Part shown: positions 25,226 to 34,816 of the stretch, piece by piece | Layout: every line of letters begins with the position of its first letter | Position numbering within the stretch: the stretch's first letter is position 1 | Notes under the pieces: generated by a model | Database searches by the model: none | What the model saw: the letters and a program-made list of their open reading frames with translations, nothing else | What the model was told of the DNA's origin: nothing | Made by a program: the position numbers and the translations under genes | Source of the DNA: Arundinibacter roseus | GTDB taxonomy: Bacteria > Bacteroidota > Bacteroidia > Cytophagales > Spirosomataceae | Reading direction: 5' to 3' | Length of the DNA stretch: 64,000 nt | Assembly: GCF_004348825.1 (NCBI RefSeq) | Contig: NZ_SMJU01000007.1 | Coordinates: 186,001 to 250,000, forward strand

Positions 25226-25945
25226 TTAGAGGGATTCTGCCAACAGGTCATTCATGCCAAAAACACCTTTTTTTCCATGAAGCCACTCGGCAGAAACCAC
25301 GGCTCCCAGAGCAAATCCCTTTCGACTGTGAGCCGTGTGAGAAATTTCGAGTGTATCTACCTCAGAATCGTAGCGAATCACGTGCGTTCCCGGAACTTCT
25401 CCGGTCCGTTCTGATACTATTGGCAAATGCCTCTCTTTTTGTTCCGGGGCTAAACTCCACCCGTTCAGATGTGGCCACTCTTCGGCTATCCCTTCGGCAA
25501 GGGTAATGGCAGTTCCACTGGGGGCGTCCAGCTTATGAATATGATGAATTTCTTTCATAGAAACCTCATAATCATGTGGTTGAATAAGTTTGGCAAGCAT
25601 TTTATTTAACCTGAAAAATAAATTTACGCCAATGCTATAATTGGAAGCATAAAAAAAAGCTCCGCCTTTTTCCTGCGCCAACTTTTCAATTTCAGCTTTA
25701 TGTTCCAACCAGCCGGTCGTTCCACTTACCACGGGCCAACCTTTTTCAAGGCATTTTTTAATATTTGGATAAGCAGCCTCCGGGGCACTGAACTCAATCG
25801 CAACATCCACCGAATCTACCGATAGGTTTTCCAATTCGAGCTGATTATTTACATCAATTTTACCCGCAATCGTGTGCCCGCGTTCAAGGGCGATCTGTTC
25901 AATGGTTTGACCCATTTTACCGTATCCTACCAGAAGGATATTCAT
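25226..25945 (-). CDS. dapB: 4-hydroxy-tetrahydrodipicolinate reductase
   Basis: A 239-residue NAD(P)H-dependent reductase of the lysine/meso-diaminopimelate pathway. It has an N-terminal Rossmann motif VGYGKMGQ, the SGTTGW substrate loop, the active-site EIHHIHKLDAPSGTA and the C-terminal FALGAVVSAEWL. The ATG at 25943-25945 is chosen over a TTG two codons upstream. It lies between DUF5683 and lepB and supplies the diaminopimelate precursor of peptidoglycan. Confidence 0.95.
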   Translation of the reverse strand: MNILLVGYGKMGQTIEQIALERGHTIAGKIDVNNQLELENLSVDSVDVAIEFSAPEAAYPNIKKCLEKGWPVVSGTTGWLEHKAEIEKLAQEKGGAFFYASNYSIGVNLFFRLNKMLAKLIQPHDYEVSMKEIHHIHKLDAPSGTAITLAEGIAEEWPHLNGWSLAPEQKERHLPIVSERTGEVPGTHVIRYDSEVDTLEISHTAHSRKGFALGAVVSAEWLHGKKGVFGMNDLLAESL

Positions 25946-25993
25946 AACCAAAAGACTGTAAGTAAACTACTATATTAACTAAAAAACCTGCAA

Positions 25994-26665
25994 TTATTTA
26001 AAAGCAAAAACAAGCTTAACTCCCGCTGTTGGACGGGCCAAAAATGTTTTCTCGGTGGACGGTTCCAGTCTGAAAGTCAGATCTTCTGACATATCAAACG
26101 TTTTTAGATGAGCCGCTACATTGGCCTCAATGGCCGTCAGTGCATATACAGCGGCCAGAATCACGTAGCCATATTCCCGGTATCGTCGATAAAACGTTTT
26201 CCCACGCTTAACCTGATCCAGTGTTAACGTACGAATTTCATCATCACCCCGAATGTATACTTCATACTCAGTCTTACCACTTGGCAATCCCGTGTCAGGA
26301 TTTACTGACGTGAGATAGGGTTGCAGAAAATCATTGTATCGAAGTGCGTTCCAGCGAATCGTGTAAACAGCGGCTCCCAAACCTCCGTACACAAGGGGAA
26401 GTTTCCAAAAATCACGATTGTAAATCTGACCGGCACCGGGCAGAATAAGTGAATAAATGGTTGCTTTTTTGGGGATAAGCTTTGGTCTGACAGCTTTGGA
26501 ATTACGTAAAAGAGTATCTATTTTGATCTCTTGATCCTGCCCGGGTCGCAGGGAGTCGTTTATGGCGAGCGGCACAATCGCCTTCCGCACGCTATCGGTT
26601 CTAATTTCCTGAGCAGATGCTCCTACCGACCACACCAATAAACCAAGCCAAATCCACGCTTTCAA
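25994..26665 (-). CDS. DUF5683 domain protein (exported, membrane-associated)
   Basis: A 223-residue protein with a signal peptide (cleavage near ASAQ), a proline- and lysine-containing linker, then the DUF5683 core: KATIYSLILPGAGQIYNRDFWKLPLVYGGLG. A second hydrophobic segment (GYVILAAVYALTAIEANVAAHL) and a final beta strand (GVKLVFAFK) follow. The start is TTG, overlapping the parB stop as TTGA, which implies translational coupling. The family is nearly always found between parB and dapB in Bacteroidota. Its function is unknown, but the position suggests a role in envelope growth or division. Confidence 0.85.
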   Translation of the reverse strand: MKAWIWLGLLVWSVGASAQEIRTDSVRKAIVPLAINDSLRPGQDQEIKIDTLLRNSKAVRPKLIPKKATIYSLILPGAGQIYNRDFWKLPLVYGGLGAAVYTIRWNALRYNDFLQPYLTSVNPDTGLPSGKTEYEVYIRGDDEIRTLTLDQVKRGKTFYRRYREYGYVILAAVYALTAIEANVAAHLKTFDMSEDLTFRLEPSTEKTFLARPTAGVKLVFAFK

Positions 26666-27591
26666 GCTTTATTTTCAAATTTTAATGTCCCCAGAATCCG
26701 ATCCAGTTCTTCCTGCGAAGTAAAGGGGATTTTAATTTCTCCCTTATGATTTTCATCGCTTCGTATGGACACTTTTGAGCCAAAGAAAGAAGATAATTTG
26801 AATTGTAACGATCTGACTTCCTGTTTGATTGTTTGAACCCGACGGCTTGTTTCTCCCGGATCAATCACATGCGACAATTTGCGTACTTCGTCTTCTACTT
26901 TCCGAACCGACCAGCCTTCGTCAATAATTTTTCCAAAAATTTTCATTTGACTTTCCAGATCATCAATCGTGATCAGCGCCCGGGCATGTCCCATGCTGAT
27001 CTGATTATCGCGCAGCGATGCCTGAATAGCCGGCGGAAGTTTGAGTAAACGAATGTAATTATTTACGGTTGTGCGGTTTTTGCCAACACGGTCACCCAGT
27101 TCTTCCTGTTTCAGATTACACTCGTGTATTAACCGCTGATAGCTGAGCGCAATTTCGATGGCATTCAGGTTTTCGCGCTGAATGTTCTCAATCAGGGCCA
27201 TTTCCAGCATTTGCTGATCGTCCGCTGTGCGGATGTAGGCCGGAATGTTCTTTAATCCAATTGATTTGGACGCCTGCAATCGACGCTCACCCGAAATCAG
27301 CTGATACTTATCTTTACTGAGCTGCCGAACGGTAATTGGTTGAATAATTCCCTGAACACGAATGGATTCTGCAAGTTCCATCAGCGCTTCTTTGTCAAAA
27401 TGCGAGCGGGGCTGAAAGGGATTTGCCTCAATGAAATTGACATCAATTTCATTCATTGAACTAATCGCCTCAAAAGGGGAAGATCGGCCAGCAGTTGGTT
27501 TATTGGAATTTACTGAATCTGAATCCTGCAACAATGCGCCCAATCCCCTGCCTAAACCCACCATCTTTTTACTTTTATTGGTATTTTCCAT
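26662..27591 (-). CDS. parB: Chromosome-partitioning protein ParB
   Basis: A 309-residue ParB/Spo0J protein. The N-terminal ParB/CTPase domain contains EANPFQPRSHFD, GIIQPITVRQ, LISGERRLQASK and IENIQRENLNAIEIA. A helix-turn-helix follows (KQEELGDRVGKNRTTVNNYIRLLKLP), then a C-terminal dimerisation segment. It binds parS sites and spreads as a CTP-dependent clamp to segregate the origin. It lies 41 bp after parA and overlaps DUF5683 by 4 bp. Confidence 0.96.
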   Translation of the reverse strand: MENTNKSKKMVGLGRGLGALLQDSDSVNSNKPTAGRSSPFEAISSMNEIDVNFIEANPFQPRSHFDKEALMELAESIRVQGIIQPITVRQLSKDKYQLISGERRLQASKSIGLKNIPAYIRTADDQQMLEMALIENIQRENLNAIEIALSYQRLIHECNLKQEELGDRVGKNRTTVNNYIRLLKLPPAIQASLRDNQISMGHARALITIDDLESQMKIFGKIIDEGWSVRKVEDEVRKLSHVIDPGETSRRVQTIKQEVRSLQFKLSSFFGSKVSIRSDENHKGEIKIPFTSQEELDRILGTLKFENKA

Positions 27592-27632
27592 AGTGCAAAA
27601 CTTTGTTTTTCTCGATTAGCCTCTTCCTAATT

Positions 27633-28427
27633 TTAACTTAAAGCCGGTTGATCCTGAGACAAATAACCATTTTTGGCCAGGATTTCTCTGGCTAAATTCA
27701 GGTAGCTAATCGCCCCTTTGCTATCGGCGTCCTGTGCGAGTACCGGTACGCCATAGCTCGGCGACTCACTCAGACGAACGTTGCGGGGAATGATGGTATC
27801 AAAAACCAACGATTGAAAATGAGTAGTAACTTCATTTACCACCTGATTTGAAAGACGCAACCGCAAATCATACATTGTCAGCAAAATCCCCTCAATCGCC
27901 AGATTAGTATTCAGCCTTGACTGAATAATTGTAATCGTATTGAGCAATTTACCCAAACCTTCCAGGGCAAAATATTCGCATTGCACCGGGATAATCACCG
28001 AATCGGCGGCTGTTAAACTGTTGATTGTTATCAGGCCAAGAGAAGGCGAGCAGTCTACGATCACAAAATCGTAATCATCCCGAATAAACTGCATGACTTC
28101 CTTCATTCGATCTTCCCTATTTTTGATATTAATCATCTCGATTTCAGCACCAACCAAATCAATATGAGAAGGTAGTAAGTCGAGATTTGGAAAATCGGTC
28201 TGAATGATAATATCACGGGCCTTTATGCCTTCTACCATGCATTCGTAAATGCTGTACTCAATTTCTTTGGGATTAAAACCGAGGCCGGAAGTTGAGTTGG
28301 CCTGCGGATCTGCATCTACGATTAGGGTTTTAAATTCCAGGGCGGCCAAACTTGCGGCCAGGTTTATGGCCGTCGTAGTTTTTCCAACTCCCCCTTTTTG
28401 ATTAGCAATTGCAATTACTTTCCCCAT
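27633..28427 (-). CDS. parA: Chromosome-partitioning ATPase ParA (Soj)
   Basis: A 264-residue deviant Walker A ATPase: [20 protein letters not shown] near residue 9, [14 protein letters not shown], and [17 protein letters not shown]. There is no N-terminal DNA-binding extension, so this is the chromosomal Soj type rather than a plasmid type Ia ParA. The ATG at 28425-28427 is chosen over an upstream TTG. It is the first gene of the segregation/envelope operon. Its placement near oriC is usual in bacteria, but no oriC was identified in the window. Confidence 0.95.
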   Translation of the reverse strand: MGKVIAIANQKGGVGKTTTAINLAASLAALEFKTLIVDADPQANSTSGLGFNPKEIEYSIYECMVEGIKARDIIIQTDFPNLDLLPSHIDLVGAEIEMINIKNREDRMKEVMQFIRDDYDFVIVDCSPSLGLITINSLTAADSVIIPVQCEYFALEGLGKLLNTITIIQSRLNTNLAIEGILLTMYDLRLRLSNQVVNEVTTHFQSLVFDTIIPRNVRLSESPSYGVPVLAQDADSKGAISYLNLAREILAKNGYLSQDQPALS

Positions 28428-28483
28428 TGTTAGTTTAGTTACCGGACCCAAATTTCATCTATTCAGCTGAATTACCCAAAAAA

Positions 28484-28499
28484 TGTTCCACGGAGTTTT
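28484..28499. promoter_or_regulatory. Possible degenerate parS half-site
   Basis: TGTTCCACG matches the left half of the consensus parS palindrome TGTTCCACGTGGAACA; the right half does not match. It sits 57 bp upstream of parA. A second half-match, TGTTTCACG, is at 28586-28594. Each is incomplete, so the call is weak. Confidence 0.25.
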
Positions 28500-28589
28500 A
28501 TTAAAGAATTGTTAAGTCTTGCTAATTAAGGACTTATCAGCGAATATTTTTTCCACTTATAGAAAGAATCAGGACATTTTTTGAATGTT

Positions 28590-29609
28590 TCACGCCCATA
28601 CCTTGGTGCCTTCGGTACAATTCTTGCACATTTCGATTTCTGATCGGGAGCGTATGAGCGTCTGTCTAAATTCTTTGTACAGGGCACCGCTCCACAACTC
28701 TTTAAAAGTTTGTTTTTTCATATCGCCCAACCGATGATGTGCATCTTTGTCAAAACAGCACGGAACCACAAGGCCGTCCCAGGTGATGACGCAGGAGTGC
28801 CACATTTTCCAGCAGTGATTCACAAACTCGTTTTTAATAGCATATCCCTCGCCATCTTTTTTATAGCGGGAATAGCGGTCAATCGTTGGGATTAGCTCTG
28901 ACCCATTTTCATAATCGTAAATTTGCGCCGTTTTTAAACCTACCTCATCTACGCCCAACTCTTTCGCCAAACGTTGTACTTCTTCAATCTGATGTTCGTT
29001 GGGCTTTACTACCAGAAATTGAAAAATCGTATGCGGAGTTTTGGAACCCAGTTCTTTTTTCCATTTCAGAATATTTCGTGTTCCTTCCAGCACTTTTTCC
29101 AAATTCCCGCCAATCCGATACTGCTGATATACATCCTGTGTGGTACCATCAATAGAAATGATGAGTCGATCCAGGCCGGATTCCACCGTTTTGCGAGCTT
29201 TTTCGTCGGTCAGATAGTGGGCGTTGGTAGAAGTCGCCGTATAAATTCCCTTTTTGTGGGCGTAGTTTACCAGTTCAAAAAAATCGGGATGCAGGTAGGG
29301 CTCACCCTGAAAGTAGAAAATCAGGTATAATAATCGGTCGGCTAATTCGTCAATTGTTCGTTTGTACAAACCCGATTCCATCATCCCTGTTGGTCGGGTA
29401 AACGAACGCAGGCCGCTCGGACACTCCGGACAGCGCAAGTTACAGGAAGTGGTCGGTTCGAAAGAAATGGCAATTGGCATACCCGCGTGATGCGCCTTCC
29501 CCGTAAGTTTTGAAATAAAATAGCTCCCCAATACCTGCAACGCATTCAGGGCGCGAAGAGGAGTAACTTTTGACAGTAGATTCAGCCCATCATTCCAATT
29601 TCGATTCAT
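28590..29609 (-). CDS. Radical SAM/SPASM domain protein
   Basis: A 339-residue radical S-adenosylmethionine enzyme. The cluster motif CNLRCPEC (CxxxCxxC) near residue 57 is followed by a barrel with FYFQGEPYLHP and RLIISIDGTTQDVYQQYR. A C-terminal SPASM-like region has CVITWDGLVVPCCFD and CKNC for an auxiliary cluster. Relatives modify peptides or act in cofactor and lipid pathways. No precursor peptide was found beside it, so the substrate is unknown. It lies upstream of parA on the same strand with its own likely promoter. Confidence 0.85.
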   Translation of the reverse strand: MNRNWNDGLNLLSKVTPLRALNALQVLGSYFISKLTGKAHHAGMPIAISFEPTTSCNLRCPECPSGLRSFTRPTGMMESGLYKRTIDELADRLLYLIFYFQGEPYLHPDFFELVNYAHKKGIYTATSTNAHYLTDEKARKTVESGLDRLIISIDGTTQDVYQQYRIGGNLEKVLEGTRNILKWKKELGSKTPHTIFQFLVVKPNEHQIEEVQRLAKELGVDEVGLKTAQIYDYENGSELIPTIDRYSRYKKDGEGYAIKNEFVNHCWKMWHSCVITWDGLVVPCCFDKDAHHRLGDMKKQTFKELWSGALYKEFRQTLIRSRSEIEMCKNCTEGTKVWA

Positions 29610-29716
29610 GTCAGTTTAGTTATACCACAGGATTTATTGTGGAATTTGTGGCAGTAGTTCTATTTTATAACTATTTCATTTTCAATTATTTGTAAAAAAA
29701 ACAATTCCTTTTCATT

Positions 29717-31768
29717 TTATTCCTGGCATTTATAAATCCTGCATTCTTCTTTCTGCAACGGGACAAGACTAAAAAAAAGGCCATTACCTTTCACAACAGG
29801 GGTTTCGGACTCAGTTGAGGTTGAAAGCACCATTTCGAGTGACGAACTGTTGGCCAAATGCGGGAGAGTCACGTGTCGTGTTTCAGCGGAACCATTCAGA
29901 TTAACAACAAAAATATAGCTTCCCAATTGCCAGGCGATATAATGAGTACTTTGGGTAGGATCCGGATACGTGAGCCACCGTATTGTTGCTTGCTCTATGG
30001 CCGTTGCATTCGTTTCATACCATTTGCGGAGGATATTCAGGATTTCAAACTGAGCCGAATTGTCCCCCCAAATGTAAGGGCCGCGAGTCACTTTATCGGG
30101 CTCTTTATCGTCCTGAATTTGAAACACATACAATTTGGAATATTCCTCGTTCGCTGCTCGTTCCAGATGTAAACCCCGGGTTTCGAAGCCTGCACCCACA
30201 TAGGATGGCAAGTCTTTCATAAACAAAGCAGTAAAATAGCGTGCAATGTTCCCCTGCTGAAAAAAACAGTCAAACCGAGGATCGTCCTTATCTGCTGTCA
30301 AAACGGTAAAACAAGGTTTAAAATTTCGAGTTGCCCCAACATCCAGATACTGCCTGAAACGGGTCATGAATAGAGCCGAACCAACGGTTGTAGATTGCAA
30401 ATCGCCCAGGGTCACTTCGGCTCCAAGCGCTTCCAAATGCGCAATTTCATCGCCGTATCCCATAAAATCTGGAGCACCCACAAACGACTCAGCAAAAAAG
30501 GCAAAATGATTGACTCCTTGACTAACAATATATTTTTTGACAGAACCTAAAATATCGTAATAGTCAGGTAAAATGGCAGGCACGCCCTCAGGCCGCATTT
30601 GAACGTGTGTCATATCGCCCCGCATAAAATCAAACTGATAGGCTTGTTGACATTCGGCATAGTGTTGACATACATATGACCAAACGTCTGTTAGTGGTTT
30701 TTCAAAATCCAGTCCCCACTCCTGATTGTCGTTTTTGCTTTCAAATAACCGGTAGCGAGTCAGCGGGCCAAAAACCCTTGACATCGTTTGAGGCTCGTCA
30801 AATTCGTACTGATACCAGGCGTACCCAGCCTCATCGAGTGTAAAAACATCTTTATTGATATGCAAAGAACGATACGGCGGTGCCATCGTCATAGGCAAGG
30901 TTTCGTAGCCTTCGGCAATCACAAACCGCATAAGGGCCACCCGCCTCGCCTGCCGGCCCCCATAATCATCAGGTCTGCCAAAAACCAAACGCATTCGTGC
31001 AGCTTCATCGATTGCCTGCAAAGTATTTCCGAAAAGCTGCTCTTTTGCCAGCAAATCAGAACCATCAGCTGTACCATGCAATTCCAGAAATTGATAAATT
31101 CTTGCTTCAACCTCCTGCCAAATTCCCTCCCGATGATCCAGCAACACCCCATCCTTTTGGCGTACCCATTCAAAGTAGCGAGGATGTGCAAGCACCATTT
31201 CGGAAAATCGATCAGTATGGGGAATAACATCCATTCCGACCGAAAAACCCATCAGGTGCAATAAATTTATGGTTGCTTTCAGCTGTTTTTCAATGGTTGA
31301 AAGATGAGGAAAAAGTTCGTATAATTCCTGGCTAAAAAATTCAGGATTTATATTCCAGCTCGCCATTCCGTACAGACTACCCACCACGCCCGGCTCCCAA
31401 ATTGGCAGCAGGTGAATGCTGTCGTGAAAGGAAGGAAGTGTAAGAGAATATTTTACTACATTGAAAAAATTCCCAACGGTCCGAACATTAATCCCCACCA
31501 TTCGGGTAGATTTGAGCCAATTGCCGGTTGGTTCTGAGGATTTTGGGCCTGGTACGGAAATTTCTGCCATCAATGCTGCCTGTACCTGAGCAAAGCCAAA
31601 ACGGGCTGAAAGCGCATCAAGAACTGTGTAAATAGGCAGTTGAACGGCCTGCTCGGGCGTAAGACCCTCCCAAAAGGTTTGCTGCTTTTGTTTATAATTT
31701 TGAAGAGATACGTGAAGGTATTCTTTCGTTTTTTCATTTGGCGCAGGTATAAGTGAGGGCGTATGCAT
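29717..31768 (-). CDS. Divergent GH13-like (alpha-amylase superfamily) protein
   Basis: A 683-residue protein without a signal peptide. Barrel elements resemble the GH13 conserved regions: region I GMDVIPHTDRFSE (179-190), region II QFDFMRGDMTHVQ with Asp385 as the possible nucleophile, and region III FFAESFVGA with Glu427. Region IV, normally ending in NHD, reads TADKDDPRFD (491-500). A C-terminal all-beta domain starts near residue 610. A long first segment (1-90) is not amylase-like. It could be an intracellular trehalose- or glucan-active enzyme, or a non-catalytic homologue. No glycogen genes lie nearby. Confidence 0.6.
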   Translation of the reverse strand: MHTPSLIPAPNEKTKEYLHVSLQNYKQKQQTFWEGLTPEQAVQLPIYTVLDALSARFGFAQVQAALMAEISVPGPKSSEPTGNWLKSTRMVGINVRTVGNFFNVVKYSLTLPSFHDSIHLLPIWEPGVVGSLYGMASWNINPEFFSQELYELFPHLSTIEKQLKATINLLHLMGFSVGMDVIPHTDRFSEMVLAHPRYFEWVRQKDGVLLDHREGIWQEVEARIYQFLELHGTADGSDLLAKEQLFGNTLQAIDEAARMRLVFGRPDDYGGRQARRVALMRFVIAEGYETLPMTMAPPYRSLHINKDVFTLDEAGYAWYQYEFDEPQTMSRVFGPLTRYRLFESKNDNQEWGLDFEKPLTDVWSYVCQHYAECQQAYQFDFMRGDMTHVQMRPEGVPAILPDYYDILGSVKKYIVSQGVNHFAFFAESFVGAPDFMGYGDEIAHLEALGAEVTLGDLQSTTVGSALFMTRFRQYLDVGATRNFKPCFTVLTADKDDPRFDCFFQQGNIARYFTALFMKDLPSYVGAGFETRGLHLERAANEEYSKLYVFQIQDDKEPDKVTRGPYIWGDNSAQFEILNILRKWYETNATAIEQATIRWLTYPDPTQSTHYIAWQLGSYIFVVNLNGSAETRHVTLPHLANSSSLEMVLSTSTESETPVVKGNGLFFSLVPLQKEECRIYKCQE

Positions 31769-31842
31769 GCGAAGAAGAGGCTGAACAATTTGGTTAAAAA
31801 AGGCTTTAAATAATCTTGCGAAACTAACAAAAACCTTTCAGA

Positions 31843-32985
31843 ATGACGTACCCTTTGGTAATTATCGGTGGCGGATTGGCCGGGTTGATCGCTGCGCTGG
31901 AAATGGCCCGGGCCGGAATCCGGGTTTTGGTTATAGAACGAAAGTCGTATCCGCATCATAAAGTCTGCGGTGAGTATATTTCCAATGAAGTACGCCCTTA
32001 CCTGCATTCGCTTGGTTTTATGCCGGAGGAATTTTCTTCTGCCGAACTGACTCAGTTTCGGTTTACTTCCCCCAAAGGCTCGGTTTTGGATCATCCGCTA
32101 GATTTGGGAGGATTTGGACTTAGTCGGTATACAATGGACGAAGCATTGTATAAACTTGCGCTTAGGGCCGGAGTTGAGTTTTTGGTGAATACATCAGTGA
32201 CGGAAGTCGAGTTTCGTGATACTTTCTTCGAAATAAAAACATCCGATAATCAAGCCTTTCGGGCCCAAATAGTCCATGGCGCGTTTGGGAAACGTACCCG
32301 TCTGGACAAGCAACTCAACCGCAAATTTATGGCCAAAGAATCGCCGTACGTTGGTGTTAAATACCACATTCGGGGTAATTTTGACCGGCAACGGATTTCC
32401 CTGCATAATTTTGAAAACGGCTACTGTGGCATGTCTGCAATTGAGGACGATAAGTTTTGCCTATGTTACCTCACGGAGCGCAACATGGTACGAAAGTACG
32501 GCAGCATTTCGGCTCTTGAAACGAACATTTTATCGCAAAATCCACACCTGAAAAACATTTTTGAAGAAGCTGAATTTTTGTATCAGAAACCGGAAGTAAT
32601 CAATGAAATTTCATTTGAACCTAAATCCTGTGTCGAAAATCATATCCTGATGGCAGGCGACAGCGCCGGGCTCATTACACCGCTTTGTGGCAACGGGATG
32701 GCGATGGCGATTCGGGCTGCTTTTTTACTTTCTCAGGAGCTGGTGCGCTATTTTAAGGTACATCATTCGCGTGCTTTACTTGAAAAATCCTACGAAACTG
32801 CCTGGCAAAAAGAGTTTTCCAGGCGCCTTACGATCGGAAGAACCGTACAGAAGCTTTTTGGCAGAAAAGTACTCTCAGAACTCGCCCTTCACTTTTTTAC
32901 GCTAACTCCCCCCCTGTTGCATCAGGTCATCAAAAGTACGCACGGGAGGGTCATGTCCGTACCCACTATTTACACAGGAAGTTGA
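31843..32985 (+). CDS. FAD-dependent oxidoreductase, geranylgeranyl-reductase-like
   Basis: A 380-residue flavoprotein with the dinucleotide-binding IIGGGLAGLIAALEMARAG at the N-terminus, the CGEYISNE motif near residue 45 and the second FAD motif ILMAGDSAGLITPLCGNGMAMAIRAA. It belongs to the geranylgeranyl reductase/halogenase/hydroxylase superfamily. In Bacteroidota such proteins occur with type III polyketide or lipid modification genes, but none is here. It probably reduces or oxidises a lipid-like substrate. Its last 16 bp overlap the convergent Lrp-family gene. Confidence 0.82.
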   Translation: MTYPLVIIGGGLAGLIAALEMARAGIRVLVIERKSYPHHKVCGEYISNEVRPYLHSLGFMPEEFSSAELTQFRFTSPKGSVLDHPLDLGGFGLSRYTMDEALYKLALRAGVEFLVNTSVTEVEFRDTFFEIKTSDNQAFRAQIVHGAFGKRTRLDKQLNRKFMAKESPYVGVKYHIRGNFDRQRISLHNFENGYCGMSAIEDDKFCLCYLTERNMVRKYGSISALETNILSQNPHLKNIFEEAEFLYQKPEVINEISFEPKSCVENHILMAGDSAGLITPLCGNGMAMAIRAAFLLSQELVRYFKVHHSRALLEKSYETAWQKEFSRRLTIGRTVQKLFGRKVLSELALHFFTLTPPLLHQVIKSTHGRVMSVPTIYTGS

Positions 32986-33428
32986 GTAGTACTTTTAATT
33001 TCGGACATCACAAAAAAACTGCTGATGTGCTGCACGCTCTGCAAAACGGATAGATTTTGCTGATAGAAATTGTTGTAGTCTTCCATGTCTTCGGCAACTA
33101 CTTTTAGTAAGTAATCAAAATTCCCTGATACAACGCAGCATTCCATCACTTCGGGCATGCGTTTTACAGCCTCGTTAAACTCTTCAAAGCTTTCCCGCCG
33201 TTGTTTATCCAACGTCACATTACAGTACACAAGCAGCGCTTTTCCCATTTTTTTACGGTTAAGTAAGGCTACGTACCGATCGATGTGCCCACTTTTTTCC
33301 AGCTTCCGGATCCGTTCATGAATGGGTGTAATAGACAAATTTACCTGCTCAGACAGCTCCTTCATCGTAAGCTGAGAGTTGGTCTGTAACAAACGTAAAA
33401 TATCCCGGTCGGCAGTGTCAAGTTTCAT
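32970..33428 (-). CDS. Lrp/AsnC family transcriptional regulator
   Basis: A 152-residue regulator. An N-terminal winged helix (LDTADRDILRLLQTNSQLTMKELSEQVNLS) precedes a RAM domain (ALLVYCNVTLDKQ, CCVVSGNFDYLLKVVAEDMEDY) that binds amino acids. It is divergent from ald with a 195-bp gap, the classic layout for an Lrp-type activator of alanine dehydrogenase that senses alanine or leucine. Autoregulation is likely. The 3' end overlaps the reductase gene. Confidence 0.92.
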   Translation of the reverse strand: MKLDTADRDILRLLQTNSQLTMKELSEQVNLSITPIHERIRKLEKSGHIDRYVALLNRKKMGKALLVYCNVTLDKQRRESFEEFNEAVKRMPEVMECCVVSGNFDYLLKVVAEDMEDYNNFYQQNLSVLQSVQHISSFFVMSEIKSTTQLPV

Positions 33429-33555
33429 AGCAGTATATTTTTTTATGTTGGGGTAATAAATCCCACTGACAAAGTTTTTTTTTCTTCAATATACCAAATT
33501 TTCAGTTTTATTTTTTATTAATTAAAACGATAAAAGGTAATATTCCTGTTCTATA

Positions 33556-33563
33556 TAACTTTG
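33556..33563 (+). promoter_or_regulatory. Putative -7 element of ald
   Basis: TAACTTTG matches TAnnTTTG exactly and lies 60 bp before the ald ATG, in the gap shared with the Lrp-family gene. Operator sites for the regulator are probably in the A/T-rich DNA at 33470-33550. Confidence 0.5.
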
Positions 33564-33623
33564 TAGAATAGTTCAGCATGACAAAACTGAATACATTCAC
33601 CTACCTAAATCAATCGCAATCGT

Positions 33624-34751
33624 ATGATCATTGGCGTTCCAAAAGAAATCAAAAATAACGAAAACCGTGTCGCACTTACCCCCGCCGGCGTTACCGCTTT
33701 CAGTCGAAAAGGGCATCCGGTTTATGTTCAAAAAACTGCCGGGCATGGGAGCGGTTTTTCGGATGAAGCCTACGCAGAGGCAGGTGCCGTGATGCTGAAT
33801 ACGATTGAGGAGGTGTATGCAATTGCAGAAATGATCATCAAAGTAAAGGAACCAATTGCTTCTGAATATCCCCTCATCCGGGAAAACCAATTGCTGTTTA
33901 CTTATTTCCACTTTGCTTCCTCTGAGGAACTTACCCACGCAATGATCGCTCAAAAGGCAATTTGCCTGGCCTACGAAACGGTTGAAAAAGACGATCGCAG
34001 TCTGCCGCTTTTGGTTCCGATGAGCGAAGTAGCTGGTCGTATGTCGATTCAGGAAGGCGCAAAATACCTAGAAAAACCTATGGGTGGCCGGGGTGTATTG
34101 CTCGGCGGCGTTGCGGGTGTAAAACCCGGAGAGGTACTCGTATTGGGTGGTGGTATAGTAGGTACGCAAGCCGCAAAGATGGCTGCCGGACTAGGCGCCT
34201 ACGTAACAATTATGGACATCAGCCTGCCTCGTTTACGCTATCTCGACGACGTAATGCCTGCCAATGTGGACACGCTTATGTCCAATGAATATAACATTCG
34301 TCAACAAATTCAGACAGCGGACCTGATCATAGGCGGAGTACTGATTCCGGGAGCCAAAGCCCCTTCGCTTATTACAAGAGATATGCTAAAATTGATGCGC
34401 CCGGGTACTGTTATGGTTGATGTGGCGATTGATCAGGGTGGTTGTTTTGAAACATCCAAAGCGACAACGCATCAGGAGCCAACGTATGTTGTAGATGAGA
34501 TAGTACATTATTGTGTAGCAAACATGCCCGGCGCAGTACCTTATACTTCTACATTGGCACTCACAAATGCCACGCTTCCTTACGCCCTGCAACTGGCAGA
34601 TTTGGGCTGGCAGGCGGCATGTATCAAAAATGAGGAATTACGTAAAGGTTTAAATATCGTTCAGGGAACTATTGTTTACAAAGGCGTTTCGGAGGCTTTT
34701 GGTTTGCCCTTTCAGGAAGTAACTACTGTTCTGGAAACGGCAGAAGTGTAA
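33624..34751 (+). CDS. ald: Alanine dehydrogenase
   Basis: A 375-residue NAD-dependent enzyme interconverting alanine and pyruvate plus ammonia. The N-terminus [20 protein letters not shown] is diagnostic, with the substrate-binding RVALTPAG and KVKEP. The NAD-binding motif [12 protein letters not shown] is near residue 174, and the [13 protein letters not shown] region follows. The divergent Lrp/AsnC gene is the probable regulator. It ends in a hairpin terminator. Confidence 0.96.
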   Translation: MIIGVPKEIKNNENRVALTPAGVTAFSRKGHPVYVQKTAGHGSGFSDEAYAEAGAVMLNTIEEVYAIAEMIIKVKEPIASEYPLIRENQLLFTYFHFASSEELTHAMIAQKAICLAYETVEKDDRSLPLLVPMSEVAGRMSIQEGAKYLEKPMGGRGVLLGGVAGVKPGEVLVLGGGIVGTQAAKMAAGLGAYVTIMDISLPRLRYLDDVMPANVDTLMSNEYNIRQQIQTADLIIGGVLIPGAKAPSLITRDMLKLMRPGTVMVDVAIDQGGCFETSKATTHQEPTYVVDEIVHYCVANMPGAVPYTSTLALTNATLPYALQLADLGWQAACIKNEELRKGLNIVQGTIVYKGVSEAFGLPFQEVTTVLETAEV

Positions 34752-34773
34752 GAACTATTCTTTTAAAAAGTCA

Positions 34774-34816
34774 AACGGGGCCGTACTCAAAATAGAAGTA
34801 TGACCCCATTTTTTTA
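34774..34816 (+). terminator. Terminator after ald
   Basis: GGGG-c-CGTACT pairs with AGTATG-a-CCCC (one G-U pair and one bulge per side) and is followed by a T run. It lies 23 bp after the ald stop. Confidence 0.7.

Noticed and set aside
28428-28589. Possible oriC near parA
   Set aside because: No cluster of DnaA boxes, no dnaA, dnaN or gidA genes, and only two half-parS matches.
30788-31264. A 158-codon plus-strand frame opposite the GH13-like gene
   Set aside because: Antisense shadow; Pro/His/Arg-rich random-looking composition.
31570-32094. A 174-codon minus-strand frame spanning two gene starts
   Set aside because: It lies across the divergent starts of the GH13-like gene and the flavoprotein; the proteins on either side are well supported.
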